A stretch of 38,556 bases of DNA from Comamonadaceae bacterium (GTDB taxonomy: Bacteria > Pseudomonadota > Gammaproteobacteria > Burkholderiales > Burkholderiaceae_C), in contig JAIXOX010000014.1 in assembly GCA_027486555.1 (NCBI GenBank), forward strand, positions 1-38,556, written 5' to 3'. Below, one piece after another: positions 24,141 to 32,920 of the stretch. The position numbers and the translations under genes are program-made. The first letter of the stretch is position 1. Each line of letters begins with the position of its first letter. Under the pieces are notes generated by a model, which worked only from the letters and a program-made list of their open reading frames with translations, ran no database searches and was not told the origin of the DNA.

Positions 24141-24496
24141 TGCGAGGCTTATCGCGACGAGGGCGTCGCTCCTACAAATACCCAGTCTTTTGCCTTTGTG
24201 GGAGCCCCGCCCTCGGGGCGATGGGTGGTGGTCTGCGAGGCTTTTCGCGACGAGGGCGTCGCGCCTACAAATACCCAGTCTTTTGTCTTTGTGGGAGCCC
24301 CGCCCTCGGGGCGATGGGTGGTGGTCTGCTAGGCTTATCGCGACGATGGCGTCGCTCCTACAAATACCCAGTCTTTTGCCTTTGTGGGAGCCCCGCCCTC
24401 GGGGTGATGGGTGGTGGTCTGCGAGGCTTATCGCGACGAGGGCGTCGATCCTACAAATACCCAGTCTTTTGCCCGGAGGGCAGTGCTCCCACAAAC
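24141..24496. repeat. Tandem array of 93-bp units, each with two REP-like palindromes
   Basis: Units start at 24141, 24234, 24327 and 24420 with an exact 93-bp period: three full copies and about 0.6 of a fourth. Each full unit holds palindrome A (GCGACG-AGGG-CGTCGC core) and palindrome B (GCCCCG-CCCT-CGGGGC core) in opposite-looking context (CTCCTACAAA and TTTGTGGGAG). Copies differ by a few substitutions; the copy-3 change in palindrome A (AGGG to ATGG) falls in the loop and leaves the stem intact. The last copy passes into a variant palindrome (GAGGGCAGTGCTCCCACAAA). The array lies downstream of the BLUF gene and could end or protect the superoperon mRNA. Confidence 0.93.
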
Positions 24497-24518
24497 TGAA
24501 GGGCGCTTGTCAACAAAT

Positions 24519-24968
24519 TCAACCCTTTTCGTCAGGCATGCGAATGGCCTGTCCGGTTTCCAGCAAATCCATCACTTGCTGCATGAAATGCGGGCCTGGC
24601 GCCGAGTAGGGGTCGAAGTCGGGGTGTTGCAGCCTCACCATGAGGTCGTCTATCGACAGGTGCACCAGCGCCATGGACCATTGGCCAAAGCGGCGTTGGT
24701 TGATATCTTCGTAATGCCGCAGTTCGACGTCCTGGTGGCGTTTGTCGGCACAAATGCGGCGGTACAGGGCGTTGACGCTGCCGCGTTCGCCTTCCAGCAC
24801 CTGAAAGAAAAACCCTTGGCCTTGGCACAAGACGCCCGTGATGCCGTGAGCCGGGTTGTTTTTCTGTGCTTGCTGCAAGATGGTGGTGGTCATCGTGGTG
24901 GTTTGTGGGCCGACAGCGCGGCTCACATACAGCAAACGCACATGGATCAGGTGGCTCGGTACCCTCAT
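24519..24968 (-). CDS. Stand-alone BLUF blue-light photoreceptor
   Basis: The 149-residue protein is a single BLUF (flavin) domain with a short C-terminal helix region and no output domain. The signature residues are Tyr14, Asn38, Gln56, Trp97 and Met99; their spacings equal those of AppA (Tyr21, Asn45, Gln63, Trp104, Met106), so the photocycle site is complete. The ATG overlaps the crtB stop (ATGA), so it is the last gene of the bch-puh-crt superoperon and translationally coupled to phytoene synthase. A role in light control of pigment genes is likely from context but unproven; a short BLUF protein must act through a partner. Confidence 0.93.
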   Translation of the reverse strand: MRVPSHLIHVRLLYVSRAVGPQTTTMTTTILQQAQKNNPAHGITGVLCQGQGFFFQVLEGERGSVNALYRRICADKRHQDVELRHYEDINQRRFGQWSMALVHLSIDDLMVRLQHPDFDPYSAPGPHFMQQVMDLLETGQAIRMPDEKG

Positions 24969-26056
24969 GGTGTTTGACGCAATGCGTTGCGATCCAGGCG
25001 CTCGTTTTCTCGTCGCTCAAACAAGTCCAGCATCCAGGCCACGCGCTGGGGCATGGCACGGTTCGGAAAGTACGCTTTGTTTCCAGTTTGTTGGGTCGCA
25101 TCGCGACACCCTTGAACCAGGCTCACAATGGCCGCCAGCGGGGCGGGGCTGTTGTCGCTCACTCGGATCCAGTGCACTTGGGTCCAGGCACTGGCCAGCA
25201 ACATGAGCTTGCGTGTGGTGCTGACCACGGTGCGTTTGTTGACCGAGTCCAGGCCTTCACGACGCAGCTGGTGTCCGATTTCGGCATAAATCAGGCTGGC
25301 CGCACAAATGGCGGCGCGGCAGTCGGGCGGCAGGGCAGCAATGCCCGCATGCGCTTGTTTGTAGAGGCGGTCGGCCTCGTCCAGTAAGCGCGTCACCACC
25401 AGCGCGATGGCGGGGGTAAAAGTGGGTTGGGCCAGCCAGGCTTCGGGCTGCACGCCGGCCTCGATCAGCCATCGTCGTGGCAGGTACAGGCGGCCGATGC
25501 TCGCGTCGTGGCCCACATCGCGTGCGATGTTGGTCAGCTGCATGGCCACGCCCAATTCACAGGCACGGGCCAGGGTGTCCATGCTTTGCGGGCCCATGAT
25601 CCAGCTCATCATCGCGCCCACACTGCCCGCCACACGGGCACCGTAATCGTGCAGATCTTCGATGCTGTCGTAAGTGCGGCCACCCGCGTCCCAGGCAAAG
25701 CCTTCGATCAGTGCGTCCAGCAAGTGGCGCGGCAGTTTGTACTGCTGCACCACCAGGCTCAGGGCGTGGTCTTCGACATGGTCGTGTGGCGTGCCCGCGT
25801 AAATGGCATCCAGGCGTTCTTGCAGCACATCGAGCGGCGTGTCGCCCGCCACCGCTTCGTCGACCAAGTCGTCGGCCACGCGGCAAAACGCGTACAGCGC
25901 GATGGCGGCGGTGCGCACGCGGGGCGGCAGCAGCCGACTGGCGGCAAAAAAAGTTTTGGAGCCACCCTGCATCATGGCCACGCAGGCCTGCAGGTCGTTC
26001 GAGTCAAAGTTCAACTCTTGATTGGCCACGGGGGCGGCGCGTTCAGATCTTGACAT
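24965..26056 (-). CDS. crtB: Phytoene synthase
   Basis: The 363-residue protein condenses two geranylgeranyl-PP to phytoene. The aspartate-rich motifs are present: DDLVD (62-66) and DVGHD (180-184), along with GSKTFFAASRLLPPRVR near the N-terminus and GRLYLPRRWL after the second motif. It is slightly longer than typical CrtB (about 310-340) by an extended C-terminus. Its start overlaps the crtI end by 14 bases and its stop overlaps the BLUF start by 4, so all three are probably co-translated. Confidence 0.95.
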   Translation of the reverse strand: MSRSERAAPVANQELNFDSNDLQACVAMMQGGSKTFFAASRLLPPRVRTAAIALYAFCRVADDLVDEAVAGDTPLDVLQERLDAIYAGTPHDHVEDHALSLVVQQYKLPRHLLDALIEGFAWDAGGRTYDSIEDLHDYGARVAGSVGAMMSWIMGPQSMDTLARACELGVAMQLTNIARDVGHDASIGRLYLPRRWLIEAGVQPEAWLAQPTFTPAIALVVTRLLDEADRLYKQAHAGIAALPPDCRAAICAASLIYAEIGHQLRREGLDSVNKRTVVSTTRKLMLLASAWTQVHWIRVSDNSPAPLAAIVSLVQGCRDATQQTGNKAYFPNRAMPQRVAWMLDLFERRENERLDRNALRQTP

Positions 26057-27620
26057 GGGGAATCACCGTTTCCAAAGCTTTGGCAGACATGAGCACACCG
26101 GGCACGCCCGCGCCCGGGTGCGTGCTGGCGCCCACCACAAACAGGCCGGGCACGTCTTCGCTGCGGTTGTGTGGACGGAACCAGGCGCTTTGCAGCAGCA
26201 AAGGCTCCAGGCCGAAACCCGCGCCTTTGTAGGACCACAAGTTGTCGTGAAAATCCTGTGGCGTGGTGAATTTGGAGGTGACGATGCATTCGCGCAAACC
26301 CGGCAACACGCTGGCTTCCAGGCTTTCGGCAATGGCGGCGCGGTAGGTCTCGGCAAAGGCAGGCCAGTCGGTGCCGCTGTCCAGGTGTGGCACGGGCGAG
26401 AGCACGTAAAAGGTGTCGCAACCCTCTGGGGCCAAAGACGGGTCGGTGGCGGTGGGGCGGTGCAAATACAGGCTGAAGTCTTCAGCCAATTTGTGCTTTT
26501 GGAAGATGTCTTGCAGCAGACCTTTGTAACGCGGACCCAGCACCATCATGTGGTGCGGCACGTCTTTGTATTGTTTGGAGGTGCCGAAGTACCAGACAAA
26601 CAGGCCCATGGAGTATTTGCCATTGGCGATCTTGCGGTCGGTCCAGACGCGGCGGTGCTGTGGAGCCACCAGGTTTTTATAGGTCCAGGCGGTGTCGCCA
26701 TTGCTGACCACGATGTCGGCAGGCACAAACTCGCCGTTTTGCAGTTCCACACCGCAGGCACGGCCGTTTTCGATGCGGATTTGCGTCACAGGTGCGTTGC
26801 AACGCACCGGCACGCCGCGTTCTTGCAGCAGGCCCACTAAGCCCTTGACAATGGCACCAGTGCCGCCCATGGCCGAGTGCACACCCCAGGTGCGCTCCAG
26901 CGAGTTGATGAGCGCATAAGCGCAGGTCACGGCAAAGGGGTTGCCGCCAATCAGCAGCGGGTGAAAGCTCATCACGATGCGCAGCTTGTCGTTGCGCATG
27001 TGTTTGGCCACCAGGCTGTAAAGACTGCGCCACGCGCCCATGCGCAAGAAGTCGGGGATGGCGGCCACAAGATCGCTGACCTTGTCAAAGGCCATGTCGC
27101 CCATGCCCTCAAACCCCAAGGTCTTGCAGCGCTCGGCGTCTTCCAAAAAGCGCTCGTAACCCGCCAAGTCTGAAGGCTCAAAACGGGCCACTTCGGCGCG
27201 CATGTGTTCGGGGTCGCCGTTGTAATCGAACCAGGTGCCGTCGGCAAAACGCACGCGGTAAAACGGGTCCATGGCCACCAGCTTCACATCGTCTGAAAAG
27301 CTTTTGCCACACAGTGCCCACAGCTCTTCGAGCAAAAAGGGTGCGGTGATGATGGTGGGGCCCGCGTCAAAGGTGAAGCCGTCTTGGTGGTGCACATAGG
27401 CGCGGCCACCGGGGGCGTTGAGTTTTTCAAAGACCTTGACTTCGTAGCCCATGACGCTCAGGCGAATGGCTGCGGCCAGCCCGCCAAAGCCGCTGCCAAT
27501 GACCACGGCCACAGGGCGTTGTGGTGTGCGGCTCAGCTCACCGGTACTGGGGCGTGGTGGGATGCTCGGTGAGTCGAAGCCGTCGGCCCGCAGGGCGGGG
27601 GTGAGGGTCAAGGTGTTCAT
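26043..27620 (-). CDS. crtI: Phytoene desaturase
   Basis: The 525-residue FAD enzyme has its dinucleotide site at VVIGSGFGGLAAAIRLSVMG (GxGxxG at 42-47) after an unusually long 36-residue N-terminal lead, then EKLNAPGGRAYVHHQDGFTF and FDAGPTII. The C-terminal bacterial CrtI signature GLFVVGASTHPGAGVPGVLM is present. It makes neurosporene/lycopene from phytoene, feeding CrtC, CrtD and CrtA in the left arm. An internal in-frame start closer to the FAD motif cannot be excluded. Confidence 0.95.
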   Translation of the reverse strand: MNTLTLTPALRADGFDSPSIPPRPSTGELSRTPQRPVAVVIGSGFGGLAAAIRLSVMGYEVKVFEKLNAPGGRAYVHHQDGFTFDAGPTIITAPFLLEELWALCGKSFSDDVKLVAMDPFYRVRFADGTWFDYNGDPEHMRAEVARFEPSDLAGYERFLEDAERCKTLGFEGMGDMAFDKVSDLVAAIPDFLRMGAWRSLYSLVAKHMRNDKLRIVMSFHPLLIGGNPFAVTCAYALINSLERTWGVHSAMGGTGAIVKGLVGLLQERGVPVRCNAPVTQIRIENGRACGVELQNGEFVPADIVVSNGDTAWTYKNLVAPQHRRVWTDRKIANGKYSMGLFVWYFGTSKQYKDVPHHMMVLGPRYKGLLQDIFQKHKLAEDFSLYLHRPTATDPSLAPEGCDTFYVLSPVPHLDSGTDWPAFAETYRAAIAESLEASVLPGLRECIVTSKFTTPQDFHDNLWSYKGAGFGLEPLLLQSAWFRPHNRSEDVPGLFVVGASTHPGAGVPGVLMSAKALETVIPHVKI

Positions 27621-27627
27621 GGGGCCT

Positions 27628-28413
27628 TCAAGGGGGTGTGGTCAAAGCCGGTTTGGTGGTCTGGCCCATGGCCCAACCCCACAGCCGCTCCAGTGGCCAA
27701 GGAAAAATCATGATGATGTGTTCGACGATCGCCAGACCCAGCAAGGTGGCCAGCATGACCCAGCCGGTGGTGATGGCCACAGCGCCTTGTTGTGCCAGCC
27801 AGACCAGCCAAAACCATGTGCCCATGGCCACGCCCATCGAGAGCACGAACCACAGCGACATGCCGGTGGTCGTGCGGAAATAACTGGCCAGGTAAGTCAG
27901 GTGCGCAGGCAGGTATTGCGCACCGTTTTGCGGTACGCCAAAAAACAAATTCAGTTTGGCCGACAGGCGCATGAACCACAGCAGCGCATAAGTGCAAATC
28001 GCCACATGGCTGGCCTGGCCCTCTTGCATCCACCAGAGAATGGCGAAATTGGCCAACAAGGCCAGCTCGTGGTACAGCATGACCTGCACCGCCTGCACAA
28101 AACGTGGCCAACCTGTGGTCCCCGCGTCCAGCGGTGTTTTGCGCGGGCCGGTGATCCACCCCGTGAGAAAAGCCAATTCATGCCAGCCCCACATCACGAT
28201 CACGCTGCCAAAGGCGAGGTAGGCGTTGAACACGCTGACCTCTTGCATGCTGTGGGCAACGCCCCAAAAACTCAAAGCCAAAAGCACCGTCCAGCCTGCC
28301 AGGCTGAAACGGAAGCTGCGTGCAGGCAGCCGGTCGAGCCACAGGATCACACCCGTGCCGAGCCACCAGCACAGGGCCGTGAACACGCAAGCCCAAACGA
28401 CTTCAGTCACCAT
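27628..28413 (-). CDS. puhE: Photosynthetic complex assembly protein PuhE
   Basis: The 261-residue polytopic membrane protein has about seven spans and the PuhE blocks [18 protein letters not shown] and [12 protein letters not shown]. PuhE modulates reaction centre/bacteriochlorophyll production in Rhodobacter; its exact activity is unknown. It lies immediately after acsF (7-base overlap) and 7 bases before crtI, the usual acsF-puhE pairing. Confidence 0.9.
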   Translation of the reverse strand: MVTEVVWACVFTALCWWLGTGVILWLDRLPARSFRFSLAGWTVLLALSFWGVAHSMQEVSVFNAYLAFGSVIVMWGWHELAFLTGWITGPRKTPLDAGTTGWPRFVQAVQVMLYHELALLANFAILWWMQEGQASHVAICTYALLWFMRLSAKLNLFFGVPQNGAQYLPAHLTYLASYFRTTTGMSLWFVLSMGVAMGTWFWLVWLAQQGAVAITTGWVMLATLLGLAIVEHIIMIFPWPLERLWGWAMGQTTKPALTTPP

Positions 28414-29489
28414 GCCGGTTCCATGCGGACCAGGGGTGACAGGTCTTGCTCAACAACGGGCATGAAGTACAGGCGGGCAAAAGTGGCCGCCGCTTTGACG
28501 GCGCACACGCCTTGCTGCAGCTTGCCCACCACGCCGCCGCGTGCCTTGGCTTTTTCCATGGCTTGCGAAACGGCAAACAGGCGCTCGAGACCCCGGCGGA
28601 AGTCGGGGTGGTCGGTGTCCAAGGCCAGGGGGAAGACTTGCTTGGTGATTTCGGTGGTGATGCGGAACACTTGGTAATCGTATTCGCTCGAATCCAGGCC
28701 CATGGCCTCGTGCAGCATGGGACGGGTGTGGTCACGCACATACATGGTGGCGTACACCGCCAGCAAAAAGAATCGAATCCACAGCTTGTTGACGCCGCTG
28801 AGCAGCTTGGGGTCGGCGCGCATGATCAGGGCAAAAGCTTCGCCGTGGCGAAACTCGTCGTTGCACCACAGCTCGAACCAGCGAAAGATGGGGTGAAAGC
28901 GTTTTTCAGGGTGCTTTTCGAGTTGGCGGAAGATGGTGATGTAGCGCGCGTAGCCGATTTTTTCGGACAGGTAGGTTGCGTAGTAAATGTATTTGGGCTT
29001 GAAGAAGGTGTATTTTTTGGTGCGCTTCAAGTTGCCCAGGTCGATGCCCAAATTGAAGTCACGCAGCGACAGGTTGATGAAGCCTGCGTGGCGCGATTCG
29101 TCGCGTGCCAGGTAGGTCATCAGCTGCTTGATGTCGGGGTTGGTGACGTTCTTGCGGATCTCGTTGTAGAGCACGCAACCAGAGAATTCAGACGTCAATG
29201 AGCTGACCAAAAAGTCCATGAATTCCTGGCGCATTTCGGGCGACAAGCTGGCCATGCCAGCGGCCACTTCACCCGCAAACGCCTCGTCGCGCTGGAAGTG
29301 GTCGTGGTTGTTGTCGCCCGCGTACTCGGCCATCATCTTGTCCCACTCGGCGCGCACCGGTTCGATGTTGATGCGGTCCATGGCTGCAAAGTCGGTGGTG
29401 TAAAAGCGCGGGCTGATCATGTCGTCATGCACGGCTTTTTTGTTGGCGTCTTCAGCAGTTTCGATGGTGTGGACAGCATTGGCGGTCAT
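28407..29489 (-). CDS. acsF: Mg-protoporphyrin IX monomethyl ester oxidative cyclase (aerobic)
   Basis: The 360-residue di-iron enzyme closes ring E of bacteriochlorophyll using oxygen. Iron ligands are visible as Glu101, DESRH (Glu131/His134) and DEFRH (Glu212/His215). ATG 29489 is chosen because GGAG lies 7 bases upstream; an in-frame start at 29522 would overlap puhC by 4 bases and has no such site. The oxygen-dependent enzyme, with no bchE in view, suits an aerobic or facultative phototroph. Confidence 0.95.
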   Translation of the reverse strand: MTANAVHTIETAEDANKKAVHDDMISPRFYTTDFAAMDRINIEPVRAEWDKMMAEYAGDNNHDHFQRDEAFAGEVAAGMASLSPEMRQEFMDFLVSSLTSEFSGCVLYNEIRKNVTNPDIKQLMTYLARDESRHAGFINLSLRDFNLGIDLGNLKRTKKYTFFKPKYIYYATYLSEKIGYARYITIFRQLEKHPEKRFHPIFRWFELWCNDEFRHGEAFALIMRADPKLLSGVNKLWIRFFLLAVYATMYVRDHTRPMLHEAMGLDSSEYDYQVFRITTEITKQVFPLALDTDHPDFRRGLERLFAVSQAMEKAKARGGVVGKLQQGVCAVKAAATFARLYFMPVVEQDLSPLVRMEPAW

Positions 29490-29518
29490 GGTGTTCTCCG
29501 GTGCGATATCAATCAATG

Positions 29519-29998
29519 TCAACGGGCTGGGACTTCAGTGCCAGCCAGTCGCAGGCGAGCAAACACGGCAGCGTTGCTGGGGCCAAACGACTCCAGGTCA
29601 ATGCGTTGGCCGGTGCTCGGGTCTTGCAGGGTCATGCGGCCGTTGGTGCGGCCAATCAACAAAAAGGGGGCATCGGCACTCAAGTTTTCGCGGCGGCGCT
29701 CACGCGACAGGGCGCGCAGGGTGCTGCGCAAAAAGCCTTGCTCACCTGTGAAGCTGGCGACTTGTTGCCCGGTGCGGTGGTCCAGCACGGCGATGTCGCC
29801 ACCGGCCAAGTCGCGAAACTGCAGGTCACGCTGCCATTGCACGGGAGCGTCTGGTGTGCGCGGGTCCAGGCCCGACCAGCGGGCCAGGCCCACGGCCACC
29901 AGCATGGCCAGCAGCATCACGCCGATCCAGGCCATGGGTTTGTTCAGTCCGGCGGACTGAGGGCGTTTTTGCCAGTCGTGCGAGGGCAGTGTGTTCAT
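29519..29998 (-). CDS. puhC: Photosynthetic complex assembly protein PuhC
   Basis: The 159-residue protein has one N-terminal membrane span (about residues 21-39) and a periplasmic domain containing [34 protein letters not shown] and [19 protein letters not shown], typical of PuhC, needed for RC-LH1 assembly. The ATG at 29998 overlaps the puhB stop by 4 bases; a longer frame to 30088 runs inside puhB and is unlikely. acsF follows after 29 bases. Confidence 0.88.
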   Translation of the reverse strand: MNTLPSHDWQKRPQSAGLNKPMAWIGVMLLAMLVAVGLARWSGLDPRTPDAPVQWQRDLQFRDLAGGDIAVLDHRTGQQVASFTGEQGFLRSTLRALSRERRRENLSADAPFLLIGRTNGRMTLQDPSTGQRIDLESFGPSNAAVFARLRLAGTEVPAR

Positions 29999-30675
29999 GC
30001 CAGCATGCCTTGGTGAGGTGCCGAGGAGTGGCTTGGGACCGCTGCATCGACCAGCTGCAAGCTTTGTCCCGTACGTTGGGCACGCCACAGGTTCAGCAGC
30101 AGCTCACCGACTTGCTGGCTGTCCGGTACACAGCGCAAAGTGGGCTGCGGACGCGTGATGTACCAGGCGCGCTGGTGCGGCCACAGGTGGACCCAGCCGA
30201 TGCGGTCTTCGTGGTGCAAGGCCAACGCGATATCACCCGTGCCTGCGCCTTGGGTCTTCAAAGAAGCACCCGCGATGCGTTTGAAAGGCAGATTGAAGGT
30301 CAGCGTCAACACAATGCCAATGCGCATGACCACGCGTTTGTTGGTGAGGGTGTAGAGCGTGCTGCGCGCCGACATCCAGGCCGTGCCCAAAAGCAGGGCC
30401 AAGGCCAGGGCGTAGAGGCTTGCGGCCACAACCAGCGGTTTCCAGTCGACTTCTGTCAGGGGCTTCCAGCCAACACCGTTGTCAGGGGCCGTCAGGTTGA
30501 TGGCCTGCACCGCCAGCATCAGTACAAAGTACAAAGCGATTGAGCGCACATGAAAAGCGTGTATGGCCAAGCGCTTCCAATCGGGCGCACCCTGCCAAAC
30601 GATGCGCTCGTCCTTGGGCAACGCGCTGGGCAAGCCGGGGGCGGCTTCCCACTCGTGTTCGTGGGTGGCTCTCAT
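29995..30675 (-). CDS. puhB: Photosynthetic complex assembly protein PuhB (PH-like domain)
   Basis: The 226-residue protein begins with a cytoplasmic segment (PKDERIVWQGAPDWKRLAIH), two membrane spans (about 46-65 and 82-101), and a PH-like domain starting STLYTLTNKRVVMRIGIVLT. PuhB helps RC assembly in Rhodobacter. Starts and stops overlap puhA and puhC by 4 bases each (ATGA), placing puhA-B-C in one translational chain. Confidence 0.92.
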   Translation of the reverse strand: MRATHEHEWEAAPGLPSALPKDERIVWQGAPDWKRLAIHAFHVRSIALYFVLMLAVQAINLTAPDNGVGWKPLTEVDWKPLVVAASLYALALALLLGTAWMSARSTLYTLTNKRVVMRIGIVLTLTFNLPFKRIAGASLKTQGAGTGDIALALHHEDRIGWVHLWPHQRAWYITRPQPTLRCVPDSQQVGELLLNLWRAQRTGQSLQLVDAAVPSHSSAPHQGMLA

Positions 30676-31433
30676 ATGATGGGTTCCTGACGCTCAGGCG
30701 TCGCGTACAAGGTGCCTGCACCGAAGTAGGCGGTGATTTTTTCTTCTTCGAGCAGGGTGATCTGGTCTTTGGATTTGGTTTGCGGTACGTTGGCAAACTG
30801 GTGCGCCAAAATCGCCTGCACATGCGAGCCATCCTTTTTGATGCGCGCAAAGGTCATGGGCAGCAAGACACGTTTGTCGGAGTTGACCAGCTGAACTTCA
30901 GCGTAGCGGAACATCATTTCCATGCGGTCTACCCACAAATCGACCACGGTGCCAGCGATCTGTTTGTCAGCGCCCCACACGGGCAGACCCCGTGGATCAA
31001 CGTCTTGCTTGGCAACCGAGTGGTCGGTGGCGATGCGCATGGGCACAATTTTGGGATGGCCGTGCTCCATGTCGGGCACGTCTGCGCGCATGGCCCAAGC
31101 GCCAGGGCCCACGCCTGCGAGGAGTGGGTCGCCCACGGGTTCAAGTGGCGCGCCGTTCCAGCCGTGTGTGGGTTGGCCGTTGTATTCGCCGTCGGGGCGA
31201 TTCAGGTCCGGTGACAAATAGGTGTGACCGTCTTCTGTCTTGAATGCCACAGGTTCTGGCACGGGTGGCCAACCTTCGATTTTGGGGCCGTTTTCGCGGC
31301 CTGAATCCATGGGGTAGCCCTCGCGGTGGTTCTCACGCAAGAGGTAGTAAATGAGACCGGCAAAAAACGCCCAGAACATGTACAAAACGATTTGGGCAAC
31401 ATCGACGTACTGTGTGATTGCGCCTGTTTCCAT
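30672..31433 (-). CDS. puhA: Photosynthetic reaction centre H subunit
   Basis: The 253-residue protein has one N-terminal span (DVAQIVLYMFWAFFAGLIYY) followed by REGYPMDSGRENG and a cytoplasmic PRC-barrel domain with DPRGLPVWGADKQIAGTV and LVNSDKRVLLPMTFA. It caps the L/M core and guides proton transfer to QB. It follows lhaA after 29 bases, the conserved bchM-lhaA-puhA order. Confidence 0.97.
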   Translation of the reverse strand: METGAITQYVDVAQIVLYMFWAFFAGLIYYLLRENHREGYPMDSGRENGPKIEGWPPVPEPVAFKTEDGHTYLSPDLNRPDGEYNGQPTHGWNGAPLEPVGDPLLAGVGPGAWAMRADVPDMEHGHPKIVPMRIATDHSVAKQDVDPRGLPVWGADKQIAGTVVDLWVDRMEMMFRYAEVQLVNSDKRVLLPMTFARIKKDGSHVQAILAHQFANVPQTKSKDQITLLEEEKITAYFGAGTLYATPERQEPII

Positions 31434-31462
31434 GGCTTTTCTCCTTCAAAAAAATCGGTGCA

Positions 31463-32920
31463 TCAGCCCGGCAGTTGTGCCAAGCCAAAGGGTTGGGGGG
31501 CGCTGGTTTTTTGGGCCTCTGCCCGAGCAGCCAAATGGCTGGCACGCAACATCGGACCCAGAGCCACCAGCACGACAAACAACAAATACATTTCCAGGTG
31601 GTAAACAAAGCTGTAGGCGGTGATGGGGGTGACCAGCACCTCACCCAAAGCGCCCGACATGGCCAGCACCGACACGCCGTCGCGCAAAGCCCCGCCCAGT
31701 GCCATGGCTGCGCCTGCGCTGGTGGCTTGCACCGCGCCCCAGGTGCCGATGACCAAACCCCCGAGCTTGCCGAGCGGGCTGCCGTCTTGCGCCATGCCCA
31801 TGGCTGTGACCAACATGCCCACCGAAAACAAACCGCCGCTGAAACCGATCAGGCCCACGCCGATTCGGAACATCCAAGCCGCTTCGAGCGGCCCCGAAAA
31901 AATCACCATCGCAAATGCGGGCAAGCCCAGCAGCACACCCAGGCTGGCCAAGCGGCAGGCGTGCAGGCCACCCGACAGCCAGCGCGCCGACAACAAGAAA
32001 GCCAGCAAAGCGCCACTGGCACTCAAGGCGGTCAAGGCGCTGGTCGCGCCCACATCGAGCTTCAGGATTTCGGCCGCATAGGGCTCCAGCACGATGTCTT
32101 GCATGTTGAAAGCGAAGGTGCCAATGCCCAAGGTCCACAAAAAGCGGCGCATCTGGGGCTCGGCCATGAGTTCGCGCCAGCTGTGGGCAAAGCCACCGGC
32201 TTCGCGGCGACCGCGCTTGGCGCTACGGGCCTCTTGCTTCCACAAGGCGGCCAGGTTCATCACCGCCACCAGCACGGCGCAGCCTTGCACCAGCTGGATG
32301 AGTTTTTGCGGGCTGAATTCGGCGAGCAACCAGCCAAACACCGCACTGCTGACAATCATGCCCACCAGCAGCATGCTGTAAAGCAAGGCCACCACGCGGG
32401 GGCGCTTGTCGTCGGTGGCCAAATCGTGCGCCAGGGCCATACCCGCGGTTTGGGTCACTTGGATGCCGGTGCCCACCAGCACAAAAGCCAGGCATGCGCC
32501 CAGCTGGCCTACCCACAGGTTCGCGGCATCGGGCTCGGACAAGAGCAACAAGGCAAAGGGCATGATGGACAGGCCGCCAAACAAGAGCAAGGTGCCGGTC
32601 CACATATAAGGAATGCGGCGCAGGCCCAGCGCCGAGGGGTGTGTGTCGCTGCGGTATCCGATCAGGGTGCGCAGGGGGGCAAACACCATGGGAATGGCGA
32701 CTGCCAGCGCCACCCACCAGGCGGGCACCTGCAGCTCGACAATCATCACGCGGTTGAGCGTGCCCACCAGCAGCGCCGTCACCATGCCGATCACCACCTG
32801 AAACAGCGACAGGCGCAACAGGCGCGCCATTGGCAGTTCGGGCGAGGCCGCATCGGCAAACGGCATGAAGCGGGTGCCGTAGGCCGTGAACATGCGGGGC
32901 ATGGGAATGCGCAGTTTCAT
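31463..32920 (-). CDS. lhaA: LH1/RC assembly protein LhaA (PucC-family MFS)
   Basis: The 485-residue polytopic protein (about 12 spans) is paralogous to the pucC product: shared blocks FMPFADAASPELPMARLLRL, GTLNRVMIVELQVPAWW, GYRSDTHPSALGLRRIPYMW and DIVLEPYAAEILKLDVG. Position upstream of puhA defines it as LhaA, needed for LH1 assembly. The ATG at 32920 overlaps the bchM stop as ATGA; a start four codons upstream (32932) is possible. Confidence 0.93.
   Translation of the reverse strand: MKLRIPMPRMFTAYGTRFMPFADAASPELPMARLLRLSLFQVVIGMVTALLVGTLNRVMIVELQVPAWWVALAVAIPMVFAPLRTLIGYRSDTHPSALGLRRIPYMWTGTLLLFGGLSIMPFALLLLSEPDAANLWVGQLGACLAFVLVGTGIQVTQTAGMALAHDLATDDKRPRVVALLYSMLLVGMIVSSAVFGWLLAEFSPQKLIQLVQGCAVLVAVMNLAALWKQEARSAKRGRREAGGFAHSWRELMAEPQMRRFLWTLGIGTFAFNMQDIVLEPYAAEILKLDVGATSALTALSASGALLAFLLSARWLSGGLHACRLASLGVLLGLPAFAMVIFSGPLEAAWMFRIGVGLIGFSGGLFSVGMLVTAMGMAQDGSPLGKLGGLVIGTWGAVQATSAGAAMALGGALRDGVSVLAMSGALGEVLVTPITAYSFVYHLEMYLLFVVLVALGPMLRASHLAARAEAQKTSAPQPFGLAQLPG

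Noticed and set aside
23985..24494. A 169-codon minus-strand frame with a 31-residue protein repeat
   Set aside because: The repeat is a by-product of the 93-bp REP array; the peptide has no sensible composition and the palindromes explain the sequence.
24141..24496. Possible CRISPR array
   Set aside because: The whole 93-bp unit is repeated, with no unique spacers and no cas genes nearby.
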